Positions 23,008 through 34,790 of a DNA stretch of 64,000 nucleotides are shown piece after piece (positions within the stretch are counted from its first letter, which is position 1; each line of letters starts with the position of its first letter). The notes beneath the pieces were generated by a model. That model did not search any database. It had not been told where the DNA came from and was given only the letters and a program-made list of their open reading frames with translations. Source of the DNA: Hsuehochloa calcarea (taxonomy: Eukaryota; Streptophyta; Magnoliopsida; Poales; Poaceae). The position numbers and the translations under genes were made by a program. The stretch spans positions 21,757,282 to 21,821,281 of the forward strand of contig CM070615.1 in NCBI GenBank assembly GCA_036346395.1, in the 5' to 3' direction.

Positions 23008-24772
23008 TGATACAGGGTTGCAAGACCCCAATTTTTGAAACTTGGGACCTACTATGTATATTTGTGCCATTCCCTGAATCAGTAGATAGCACACACAGTT
23101 ACATTGTTGGTTCAAATACATATCATGAAAATTCAGAGTTATTACATAATATTAAACAAAGCGTAAATATACCTTACGGATTTTGGTTTGCAGAATCGCC
23201 GGATAGGCCAAATACTTTCGAAGAACAGCAGCAGAAGAAGCATCAAACTATAACATGTGGAACCTTCACAATATGCCCACCGACAATCGACTATGGGCTC
23301 GCGACCAAGTGTTTGGCCTTCTTGATCTTCAGTCTTAATCAATACTCATGATGTCCATGTAGTCTTCTTTGGTGCATACTGACTAAAAGAATGTAAATAG
23401 CGAGCATAAGTACACAACTGTACTTGCGAGCCAATACACAATGCAATTACTATAGATATAGGGTTAATCAAAGGGGAGGCTCTCGGTTCTTTTATTTTGC
23501 ACAAGGCCATTTATTGAAATAGATTAAGTAGTAGCAAATCCCAAGACTTATCATTTTAACCAACCCAGGTTTTATAAAATGAATTTTTGTTGTAAAGTAA
23601 TAGTGGAGATCCCATCTCCTATACCATCGAGTGGCTCCATCCACTCTTTGCTCGGGCTAACCCATAATTACCACTGGTCCCCGACCAGGCCTTCCCCAAA
23701 TCCCTAGGGTACCACCCTAGCTTTTCATTCACACCCACACACAAATGGTTGTATAAAATAAAAGCTATATCAAGCAAGTTCTCAGCACCGTTCTTGACCG
23801 TGAGCACGACTCTCTAGATAGTTTTCTTACTCTGTAGATCACAAGGACTTTACTGCCCCGACACACTTCTATAGGTGCGTGACTAATGGTTGATTATCAC
23901 AAGGACTTTAGAATGCTCAACCTCTCTACAACCTCGCACCGCTAGGTATCACCTCCATAGGGCCTCCACTCGCCCATCGAAGGTCTCCCTTTAGCGTCGT
24001 GTGGTTCCAGTGGCTTCGTTCTCGCCCGACTATCCACGCGCATCCACCAACGTCGAAGCCACGCCGAGGTGAACAAATTAGTTAGCCAGGTCGTATGTGT
24101 TACCAACTTGTGGTTGTACTGTTTTACATGAGAGATCATCACCAGATTCGGTCCTTAACTGACTTGAGAGGTGCATCCACATAACCCACCGACGTGCATC
24201 ACCAGCACCAACCACTCTTTTCATTCGCCCAAGTCGAGTAGAGATTTTCAGGTTTTGGTTGGTTTTGAAATAACATTTAGTCCAATATACCAGCCATGCT
24301 CCCAGCCTCGACTACCCAAATCCAGCTTTTCATGTTTGGAAAGTTGATGTCGGGCACTATAATGCCCGCATGACCACGTATCTAAGCAAGGCTAAGCATG
24401 ACACTTAGATACAGACTTATTAACTAGTATGTAAACTATTAGTTATAGGGTGACAAGGGTAGTGCCCAAATTCAAGGATTGGAAGTTATGCTCAATTATC
24501 ATTAAGGCATTAACTATGAACTAGACCAACATAGTTGTATAAATTATAGCAATGCAATTTTATAATTTAAAGCAACATAATTTGAAAAGACTGGGTGTAA
24601 TATGATCCAAGTATTGACTCTCCTTGCTCAATGTTCTGGTAACCTCGGTCATGCTCTTGTGCAATGCCCCGATAATAATCACGCTCAATATGCTGATAAT
24701 CATCCTGTTCAATGCTCTGACAGTCCTGATCTAGATCTTGTCCTTGTTGGGGTTGTTGTTCCATTACGACTT
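23008..24772 (-). mobile_element. LTR D, U5-side part, split by the Tat element
   Basis: Begins TGATACAGGG next to the primer site and is interrupted at GACTT (24768-24772), the target duplication of the 13.1-kb Tat element. It continues at 37923. It shows only weak echoes of LTRs A-C, so family membership is uncertain. No left partner LTR was found in the window. Confidence 0.65.
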
Positions 24773-25546
24773 TGTCGGTGTATTAGAACCGATCTTACGT
24801 AAAGATTATTTGATTCGGGGGGTCTCCTAGAGATGAAATCACGCAGAGTAGTTGACACGGGATGTTTAGACAGGTTCAGGCCTTCTCCGGAGAGAATAAT
24901 AACCCTAATCCTGTGTGGTGTGGTATTCTTAATAATCGAGTAAGAAGCTAAGACTATTACAGAGAATAGAACTCTCTCCTCTCTACTCGTCCTTGATGTC
25001 CTTATATAGTCGTGAAGGAGTAGCCGTTTTGCCCTGCGGAAGAGGCGCCTTAATTGAGCCAGTAATGGGCGTGTGATGGCAGTAATTACCGGCGCATTGG
25101 CTTCTCCACGCCGTCTGGCAATTATCATTCAAAGATAATGGGGTATTTAAGCACTATTACTACGCGGGATAGTAGTGCGTGCGAGACTGCTCGATTCTTT
25201 AATCAATTGGACCCACTTGCCAGTAGGTTTGATTATAAGGTGGTGCGTGGTCTACACGGTCGTAGGAGAACTTACGACCAGGTAGTAATCGTAAAAGGTC
25301 TTACGACTATGTAGTGATCGTAGAAAGACTTACGACCATGAAATGGTCGTAGAAAGACTTACGACTAGGAAGTAGTCGTGGTAAGATTTACGACTATGGG
25401 GGGTGATTGTAGAAAATCTTACAATCACTTGGTGGGCCTCTCCCTTATAAAAATAAGGGGTACTTCTGGAGACTATGTGACATCATATTTACCCATAATA
25501 AGAATTATAGATAATAGATAAAATGAGGATTATTAGATCCTCGTCA
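24773..25546 (-). repeat. Tat element left LTR (774 bp; 3' LTR)
   Basis: Starts TGTCGGTGTATTAG and ends CCTCGTCA. Nearly identical to 37160-37917 apart from scattered small indels. Contains a 29-bp-period hairpin array at 25271-25430. The C-rich TCTAGCCCCCCAGC just inside it is the complement of a polypurine tract. Confidence 0.93.
25271..25430. repeat. 29-bp hairpin array in the Tat LTR
   Basis: CTTACGAC or close variants start at 25271, 25300, 25329, 25358 and 25387, an exact 29-bp period, with a diverged sixth unit. One unit contains a perfect hairpin, TACGACCAT-GAA-ATGGTCGTA (25331-25351). The other units retain partial arms. Confidence 0.9.
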
Positions 25547-27334
25547 TCTAGCCCCCCAGCTTCAAGTGAAAGTAACTTACTTGAGGAAGGATTCGCAAAT
25601 GGACTTGCGACTATGAAAAATGTCGTAGAACCATAGTCGAAGGAAAAACTCTTCGACATTTGAGTATTACTTTGACCATGAGTTTGCTTGGTCGAAAGGT
25701 TGCTTACGAGTATCGTAAAGTCATAAAAACCTCTACAATTGTGTAGTGGTCGTAGTAAAGCGATCGGAGAAAAAACCCTTCCGATCGATACTTCCTTCGA
25801 CGTAAAGACTTGGTCAAGAAAGTGATTTTGCTTGGAGGTGACAAAACTAACCTAACTTTCTGAGCAGACCATCCGGGAATTGCAAACGAATTCCACAGAT
25901 CTGTTGATAAAATGGTTCCCGAAGCGATTGCAATCGTGAAGGTTGCTTACGACTATTAGAAAGTCGTAAAAACCCCTACGACCATCTGGTGGTCGTAGTA
26001 GGGAATCGGAGAAAAAACCCTTCCGATTGATACTTCCTTCACCGTAAAGACTTTGGTCAAGAAAGTAATTTCGCTTGGGGTGACAATACGCACCTAATTT
26101 TTCTCGAATCGGACCATCCGGGAATTGCAACCGCTCACAGACTTGTCCGATGAAGCGGTTCGGCGGTACAACCAACTCCCATAGACCTATAGCCGAGACG
26201 GTTTCGGCGGAGATCGTCTTGATTATAAAAACTTACCAGAGGTAAACTTGGATTTTTACCTTTTACTCAAATCACTCCATTTGTTCTTGAGCTCTTGCTT
26301 TCTCCGTCCTCGACTAGGTTTCATCTTCTCATACGCCAACCCAATCAAAAGACTTCTTGCTTCGGCGAAATGGCCAAGAGAGTTTCGAATGGGAAGAATC
26401 GGAGATGGATGCGCTAAGATCAAGATCTTGGTTGATGTCGGGAAGATTCCGAGAAGGCTCGTAAAGTGGATTCCGCCATCGGGCGAGATCGCCATCGGGG
26501 AAAATGGGCAAATCCCGTCTTCCAAGCATATTGTGAGTGCGGCCTTGATTGCTCGCCCATCCCTTTCTTACTGAGTACTCGAACACTTTGGGGTGGAACT
26601 GGTGAACTTAGGTCCCAATTCCATTACTATGTTGAGTGTGTTCGTGTATCTGTGCGAGGCGTACCTGGGGATTCCGGCGGATCTCGAGCTGTTCCAATAT
26701 TATTATGGGATGGCTCGACAAACCGGAATCGCTGGAAGCTGTGGTCTGAAACTCCACGACTCGAAGTCGAAGGAGTATATTCAGAGTTTCACCCGGTCTT
26801 CGTGGCCGGGCTGGAGAAAGAGGTGGTTCTACTGGAAGGTCACCTCTGAAGGCACCTTTCTTTCATGGGAAGGTCGCTGAAAAGAAATCTTCATGGGATT
26901 CGACCCCTGAAGATATCTGCCGGATTAGCCCTTATATTCAAGCCATTAAGGACTTGAAGGAAGAAGGGCTGACCGGATGGCATGTGGTGAAGGATTTCAT
27001 CACACGCCGAATTAGTCCTCTGAAGAAACGAGCATCTCCTATGTGGAGATACTCGGGAAGAGGAGACCCAACCAGAGACTATGAGGAGGGTAAGTAATTT
27101 GTCGACTTAGCTCTCGGTTTGATCTTTCTCAACCTTGTCTAATGTTCTTATCTGCTTAAACAGATCTTTCACAGCCGAGGTTGACTCTAGAGTCGACTCA
27201 TCTCATGAGAAGTCTCCACCACTCAGGGGCGGTTCCTCAAGTCATTGCGGCTTTGTCCGCAGATGAAAGGATAGAGCGCCTAAAGGTAATCAAAACTTGA
27301 TTCTTTCTTTAGGACTTTATAGTCGTAGAAGATA

Positions 27335-27430
27335 CTTACGACTAAAGGTGATCGTAGAATATCTTACGATCGTGAAAGAGTCGAGAAAAACTTACGACTT
27401 GGTACTTGTCGAGAAAAACTTACGACTAAT
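27335..27430. repeat. 28-bp hairpin array in an intron of the antisense ORF
   Basis: CTTACGA units start at 27335, 27363, 27391 and 27419, a 28-bp period, between the exon ending at 27285 and the one starting at 27468. Same motif as the LTR array at 25271. Confidence 0.85.
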
Positions 27431-28981
27431 TAGTCATTCTTCTTTTCTCGCTTTGCTTTACGTAAAGTGGGCATGGAAAATCGTCAGGACGACGAAGAAG
27501 TCGTACTGATGACTATTGGCGCCGGGTTGTCGAAAGACAAAGGCTCGGCTCCTCCCTCCAAGAGACGTCGACTTGTAAAATCTGCCGACAAAGGGGGAGC
27601 AAGCTCAAGCTCTGGTCTTTCGACCAGACCCTCTACAAGGCCTGCGGCAGCTGTAGCTGTATCTGAAGCCGAGGCCGCAGCTATCGAAGCCGAGGAGGTT
27701 GAGGCAGCTGAATCTCTTAAGCGCAAACCTCGCAAGGCTAAGGTACCCTTCTGTTATGACAAAGAATCTTTCGCAGTTTCTGCCACTCCTAGTTTTGTTA
27801 GGCAACTGGAAAAGGAGAATTGGAAAGATTTTGTGTCTTTTATGAAGGACGATCTTTGCATCGGACAACTCGCAATCGAGGGCGATCTTGCTTTTGGAAT
27901 GGTCGAGACTGATCTCGGCCATCCAGAGAATCAGGAAACCAGAGCTCTGGTTCCTGTCCAAACTCTACGACCAGACGTGGTCGTAACTGAGCCGATTGTT
28001 GAACCTCGACCAGACGTGGTCGTGGAGAAGAAGAGGTCCTCCGTTGGGAGGATTGCCCAAAATTCTGGTTAAGACCGAGTGCGAGGTATGTGAAATTTAC
28101 TAAAGTGTAAGAACGACATTTACCTTTTTCTTTTCACAACTCGATTTGCTTTTCTTTATTTCACCGACTTCTTCGGTCCCCGAGAATGCTTCATTGAGAA
28201 GTCCATTGCCATCCCTTCACCATCGAGGAGGTGGCAATGGAGGTGGTCAAGCATCACCCTTGGCCCAGTGGTCGATGAAGTCGAGACTCCAGAGTGACTC
28301 CACATCTGCTGAAGTCGTAGCTACGACCCTTGAAGTAGCGGTATTCATCGTTGAGGTGACCGCTCATTCTTGAGGTCGTAGAAACAACAAGGGCATTGTG
28401 GAAGCCTCTGTCAAGGCGGTGACCACTTGTGTACCGCCTGGGAAGGAAATTGTAGGAGGCGTTCCTTCTCCTACCCAAAGAGAAGTTACGAACCGTAAGG
28501 AGAAAATTTCAACTTCGTGGTGACTTCTTTGGGCCCGCTCCGTCGTGGGTCCTCTCACACGGATTCGTGACCGAGTCCCCATCCCAAAGATATTCCCAAT
28601 CGGAGAATACTTTTGATAACGAGCCTCGAGAAGGTGTGGTGGGACAAAGTCGCGAGGATAGATAAGTCGCAGAACCGGACCTTGTATATTCGATGTTTGC
28701 TAGGACGACTATGAATGTAAGTATCTTCAAAATACTTATATATGTGACTTTCCTTCTCTTCTCACTATTTTCTTTTTGCAGAAAGCTCTAGAGCAAATTG
28801 CTGTTGTCGGTGAGTACCATCGACAACTTTTAGAGCTAAGACGGAGAAAGAACTACTCGCTTGAGGCGGAGAGATGGTAAGTCACTTATCATTCATAATT
28901 GTTTTCGACTTAAATACTCGTATAATGTTTTACGAGAATAGTCATGGAAGAAACTCATGACAAAGTACTAGTCGTAAAAAG

Positions 28982-29095
28982 CTTACGACTACTTACAACC
29001 AGGTAGTGGTCGTAGAAAGACTTACAACCATATCGTAGTCGTGAGAAAACTTACGACTAGGTCAAGAGTTGTAGAAGTACTTACAACCATTCTAC
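28982..29095. repeat. 29-bp hairpin array in a second intron
   Basis: CTTACRAC units start at 28992, 29021, 29050 and 29080. Located between the exon ending at 28876 and the next one at about 29126. Same motif as in the LTRs. Confidence 0.85.
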
Positions 29096-30092
29096 TGATG
29101 TTTATCTTCGCTCTGTTCTTTGTAGGTTAAGCGGGATACGAAGACCTTAGTGACTCACCGACTATGAAAAAGAAGAGTCGAGGAGGCTAAGGAACGAAGT
29201 ATTAGTCCTCTCTGATAGACTTGAGAGACCTGCTCTGCATCTAAAAGATTGCGGAAAAAATAAACAATAAGTTCTCGAACTTAAGATCGCTTTTGATCTT
29301 TAACCTTTACCCGACTCTCCTTTCTTCTCCAGATAAAGAAAAAGAGATGCGGAAGCTCCAGATCGAAGTTCAAGAAAAAGCTTTGGTCATTCAGGAGTTT
29401 TCCCGTATTACCACGAATAAGGATCAAGAACTCGAGGGTCTTAGAACTCAATTAACAGGTAAGTAATTCTTTACCTGTTATCCTTTTTGAGTATTTTCCC
29501 TTTTCTAATGCCAATTTCTTGTTCAGAAATTGCTGTCCAATTGAGAAGCCTCGAGGCTGAAATCCAAGAAAAAACCTTGATCTATAATTATCTTTGTGTT
29601 ATCTTCCTCCAGAAGTTTATTTTCGTTTGACCGATTTTATTCTTTTCAGAACAAGTGGTCGAAAACAAGAAACTTCGCGAGGCTTCGACTTGTACCCAAC
29701 AGGAGATGGAGTCGATGAAGACTAGTCTTCAAGGCAACATCACTCTCCTGAACAATGTGCTTAGTGAGCTACATTCTGAGGGAAAAACTCCTCGAGAAGA
29801 TACCATAGCTGCTCACACAAGTACCATTGGGGAACAAGTCGGAAAATTGCAAGAAATGGTGACCACTCTGAAGACTAATCAAAATCAATCAATAAGGGAG
29901 GCAATCGGTCGAGTAAGTTACGCTTTGGCGAAACTTAAAGCTCAAGATCCCCGCCTTAATGTGCAACCAATTGAAGCCGAGTTCGATTGCTCCGAATCAG
30001 AGGCAAATCGTCTGATTGAGGAAATGCAATCGGTTGGCAAAAAGGTGGCGGAGGAAATGCAGCTAGGCTCTCCCCTTCGAGTAATCTTGTAA

Positions 30093-31030
30093 CTACCTTG
30101 TAAGGCGCATAATATCATTGATGAATGATATATGATCCATCTTATTTCTGAAAATTATCTTGTCGAGTAGTTAGTAACTCAAAAGATAATAAACGAATGA
30201 AAGACTAAGAATTGAAGTCAAATTAATAACTTTATCCTAGCCCCCGACTATTTGCTTAGATTGTTTAGACAATCTAAGTAAATAGTGTTTGAAATGGGGT
30301 TTATGAAAACAAAGAGAGGTTTGTTTAACTTATAGTTTTTGTTATGGTTGTCAAGCACTTACTCGAAAGAGTAGAAACGACTCGACACTAGGAAGTTCCT
30401 TCTAGTGGGCAAGACCACGTCTTGAGAGAAAAGGCTTCGACTAGGTGATGTTACCATCTCAGACTAGTTTAATCAAACCAAGAACAACAACTTGAGTTAA
30501 GCAAGCGTCTAGAGGACTTTAATAATTGTTAGCCCTTTCTCGATGGACTCGATAAGTCTTTTCGGTAGAGCAAAAAGTAGGAGACCGAAAGCGCTAGGAA
30601 GTTCCTTCTAGTGGGCGTGACCACATGCAGAGAGGAAAAACTTCGACTAGGTGTGTCTCTTCCTTCACCCAAAACGAAACGAGTACATCAAAGGTGGTCA
30701 AATAAATATATCAAGTGTACTCTACTTAGAATATTTTTGGAAATCACCAAAAAATAAACTAAGATTGAGAGAGTTGGCTCTGAGAACATTTCGACTGGAT
30801 AAAACCCGAGCTCTTTGTATTGGCTGAAAAATGAGTAACGAGTCGATGCTAGGAAATTCCTTCTAGTGGGCGTAACCACATGCGATAAGAGAAGTTTCGA
30901 CTAGATGATGTTACTTGTTTTTCACCGAGTAAAGAAAAGCGGGTGTTTTTGTATCATAGTCGAAAGATTAAAAAGCACTACTCAAAAATAAGGCAAGAGA
31001 AGTAGAAAGAACACGGACTTTTATTGCTTG
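30093..31030. other. spacer between the antisense ORF and pol, with three dispersed repeats
   Basis: No coding sequence. A block of about 75 bp starting CTAGGAARTTCCTTCTAGTG occurs at about 30387, 30594 and 30849, each followed by GGGC..GACCAC and a CTTCGACTAG stretch. The spacing is 207 and 255 bp. Internal repeats between pol and the extra ORF are known in some Tat-lineage elements such as Retand. Confidence 0.7.
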
Positions 31031-34000
31031 AGAAATTGGTCACACATAGAATTTATGAATCGGTCGATGTTCCAAGAGTTTGAGAGAACTGCCCATCTTC
31101 CATCGCTAGTCGTGCCGACCACAGCCGCCGGGTTACTTCGACCATCGTAAGGACCTCCCCATTTGGGGAAAGTTTATTCCGATTAGACTTGGATTGGCGA
31201 GCCTCAATACTAAGTCACCTCACAAAGAAGGTCGCGAGGTTGGACCTACGATCATAGTATCTGCGCGCAGGCTTGTTGGTAGACCGCGAACGGATTAAGG
31301 CTAGGTTTCTCTTTTCTTCGAGTAGGTTAATGTCATCCGCTCGAAGTTGTTCCCCGGTCCGAGTTGTTGAAAGTTTCAACTCGTGTTGATCGTAATTTTA
31401 GCTCCGAGGAAGCATGGCTTCGCCCAACACTAGAAAAATGGTGTTTCTCCTGTTGCTCGATCGGTGGTCGCATTTAACCGCCCATAACCCGGAGGGTAAT
31501 TCTTGTACCCAAGCCCCGAGCGCTTAACAAGTGGGTCAAGACTCGGGTTTTAATTCTCGCATTATTTGGCCGCTTGCACGCTCGACCGCCCGCTGCTTTG
31601 GGGATGTGCAATGAAGCATAGCATAATTTGGTACCCAACTCATCGCAAAATTCCTCAAATTTTGCACTTGCAATTGTTTACCATTATTGTTCGTAATTAT
31701 CCGACTCGGAACTCCAAATCGGCTAATTACGCATCTCATCATGAACCTTTTGTCGCTCCGATGTTATCCTAGTTACTGAGTTCACTTCAATCCATTTTGT
31801 GAACGTGTCAATAGCCACAAAAGGAATTCAAACCTCCCGGAGCTTTGGGAAACGGTCCTAGGATATCGAGACCCTGTGCGCAAAAGGCCAAGAAAGAGGT
31901 ATTGTCTGTAATGCTTGAGCTAGTTGGTGTATTTGTCTACCATGGAATTGGCATCGACACACTTTTAACCACCTCCTTAGCATCATACAGGTCAGAGGCC
32001 AAGAAAACCTTGTCGAAAGGCTTTACCAACCAAGGTTACAGAGGAAGCATGTGTCCCACAGATGCCACTGTGTATATCGTGAAGGAGTGTTATTCCTTCG
32101 CTTTTGCGGAATGCATCGCATGAGTATCCCTTGGGTTCCTCGCTTGTAGAGGACTCCTTCACCAAAGTATACATTTTGGCTTTTCGGGATAAACGATCCG
32201 CCTCAAGATCATCTTGGCACGAACCCTTGCGAAGATACTCGTAGATGGGAGTCATCCGAGATATCCTCGTAGTCTAATGAGGCCATCTCAATAGGAGGTG
32301 TCTCCGTTCTTCAACCGAGACGGCTTTTGGAGTTGCTCCAAGAAAACCCCTTTGGTACCGTAGATCGGAAGAAGCCATCCGAGCAAGTTGGTCTCATGAG
32401 AAATTATCCTTCGAGGGATGAATTGTACCTCGAAACCTAAAAATGCTTTTCTAGCTTGCGAACTTCCGATAAGTATTGAGACATTGTCGAGCCAGAGCAC
32501 CGCACTCTTTCCGACTTGATTCACGACTAGTTGAGAGTCTCCTCTCACGAGTAGTCGATTTAATTGAGAGTGCTTTTCGCAGCTCGTATGCCGCCTAGCA
32601 AACCTTCGACTCTGCCACATTATTAGTGGCCCGAAAGTTTAATTGTATGGCATACTTTAAGGTTTCTCCTAGGAGATACCAGACCACCTCAACTTTTCGA
32701 GCCACTTAAAGTAAGTGACCCGTCAAAGTACATCATCCACCGGTCGTGGGAATCAGATCGGGATCCCGAATGTGTTCAGATTTGTCCATTCGGCGACAAA
32801 GTCCGCCAAGATCTGGGATTTTATGGCCGTTCGACACGAATGGAGGTCGAACTCCCCAAGTTCGACCGACCATTTTGCCATGCGTCCCATTGCTTCCTTA
32901 TTATGAAGGATTGCTCCTAAAGGAAACTCGGACGACATGACTATTTTGTGCGCTGAAAATAATGCCGCATTTCCTCAAGACATGAGGAGGGCATATAGAA
33001 GTTTTGGACACGAGGTAACGCTCCTTAGGCCCGTGTAAAACTTCGCTAACGTAGTAAACCGGTCGTGTATGCGCCACGCTCTACGACTAGTATCGCGCTT
33101 CTTTGCTGTGGCGTGGCGGCTAGGTAAATTAAGAGCGCCTCTTCCGGCTTTGGAGAAACCGAGCAGGAGCACTCGAAAGATACCTCTTGACATCCTCAAA
33201 GGCGTTGCCTCGCTCGACCACTCAAAACCTTCATGTCTCATGAGAAGTTTAAAGAAAGGTAGTCCTTTTCTCCTAGTCGTGCGATGAAACGACTTAAAGC
33301 CGCCATGCACCCAAAGTGAGTTTCGACATCCTTTTTGTGTTTGGAGGACGATCCGAGGATGGCCTTTATTTTTCAGATTTGCTTCGATTCCTCGCTCGGA
33401 TACTAGGAATCCAAGCAATTTTCTCAAGAAATTCAAACACACACTTATCTCGATTGAGTTTTAAGCGGTGCTTTCGAGGTTGTCGAATGTTTCTTGTAGG
33501 TCGCTGATATGATTAAGTCTCTTAATGCTTTTTACGACTAGATCATCAACATAGGCTTCCAAATTCGGCCTAATTGAGATGAAAAGTCGATTGCATTAGG
33601 CGTTGAAAAGAAGCACCGCATTCTTTAGACCAAATGGCATTTTGACATAGCAAAAGGTACCAAATGGAGTAATGAATGCGGTCTTTTCTTCATCGCTTAA
33701 ACACATATTGATCCGGTGGTATCCGAATATGCATCTAAAAACTTAATATCTCACAACTGCGCAGAGAATCAACCACCGATCGATACGAGGTAAAGGGAAA
33801 TCATCTTTTGGACAAGCTTTATTAAGATCGATAAAGTCCACGCACATACGCCATTTGCCGCTTGACTTTTTGACCATTACAGGTTAGCCAACCACTGGGT
33901 GGTTGACTTCTCTTATAAAGCCCGCTTAAGTAGCTTATCCAACTCGATTTAATAGCATCTCGCCGATCGGGGCAAATCTCCGTAGTTTTTGTTTTACGTA

Positions 34001-34790
34001 CTTTATTAGCCGTAAAGCTAGCCTCGTGCTCGATCACCTCCACAGACTCCGGGCATGTCGGATGTTTGCCACGCAAAGACATCTGCATTAGCTCGGAGGA
34101 AGGTAATGAGGGCGCCTTCCTATTTGGGGTCGGAAGTCTCCCGATGCGAGCACCGAGGGCTCTTCTGCGCCGGAGGAATCTCTTTGACTTGGTCGCTCGG
34201 CTTTGGTGCGACTTTTTAGACTTGACTTGCTAGTCGGTCGACTTTCATCTCGAGTTGGTATTTGACCAACCATCTCGAGGATCGACGATCATGACTATAC
34301 GCCATCTTTTGTCACATCGAATGGTGATCACTCCTTTGGGACTGGCATCTTAAGACATTGATACCCGTAATGAGTAGCCATTAAGAATTTTGCCAGTTGG
34401 TCGTCCGAGTATGGCGTTATATGCCGATCGAAATCGACCACATCAAAGGAGACTTTCTCGTCCGAAATTACTTGGTGAGCCAAATGTTAAAGGAAGAGAA
34501 ACTTGGCCAATAGGTTTGGTCAAGACCCCTGCGATTCCATGAAAGGAGTATCGCATCGCCTTACCTTTGTCCCGGTACTTGCATCTCGTCCGGGGCATTA
34601 GTAAATAATATGTTCAAAGAATCGCCACCATCAACCAACACTCGATTGACCCGACAGCTTGTTGATGGTGGGTTCACCACAATCGGATATCGACTGATCG
34701 ACTTGTAGTGATTGGGCGACATCCTTCTCAAAAGAGATGGTAACTTCCGACCACTTCTGTAATTTATTGACGAGAGGAGTATGTATGGAA
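31030..34790 (-). pseudogene. pol: Tat element pol remnant: protease region, reverse transcriptase, RNase H, second RNase H, integrase
   Basis: Domains appear in order on the minus strand in several frames. Reverse transcriptase begins with KWRMCVDFIDLNKACPKDDF near 33850, and LLGFLVSERGIEAN lies near 33410. The first RNase H has LADFVAEWT near 32800. The second RNase H has LLVRGDSQLVVNQV near 32530. The integrase zinc region has HDIHSGICGTHA and GKAFRQGF near 32000-32080. The integrase core has CVISRFGVPSRIITN near 31700. The C-terminal NSWNIDRF lies near 31060. These enzymes copy the RNA and insert the DNA. At least ten frame changes prevent translation as read. Because the LTRs are so similar, some breaks may be sequence errors. 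Confidence 0.8.

Larger units (their letters stand above)
26360..30092 (+). pseudogene. antisense extra ORF of the Tat element (PF04195-like domain plus coiled coil), intron-containing
   Basis: The plus strand carries a gene opposite to gag-pol. The N-terminal region around 26590-26840 contains FVYLCEAYLGIPADLELF and WPGWRKRWFYWK, patterns I recognise from the plant 'putative gypsy type transposon' family (PF04195), whose function is unknown. Apparent exons with GT...AG borders are: to 27089; 27174-27285; 27468 to about 28080 (basic motif PPSKRRRLVK); 28782-28876; about 29126-29270; 29333-29458; 29527 to about 29590; and 29650-30092. The later exons are Glu/Lys/Gln-rich and coiled-coil-like. 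Frame breaks occur near 26460-26600 and 26870, so the copy as read is damaged. Splice sites are inferred by eye. Hairpin arrays sit in two introns. Confidence 0.75.
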
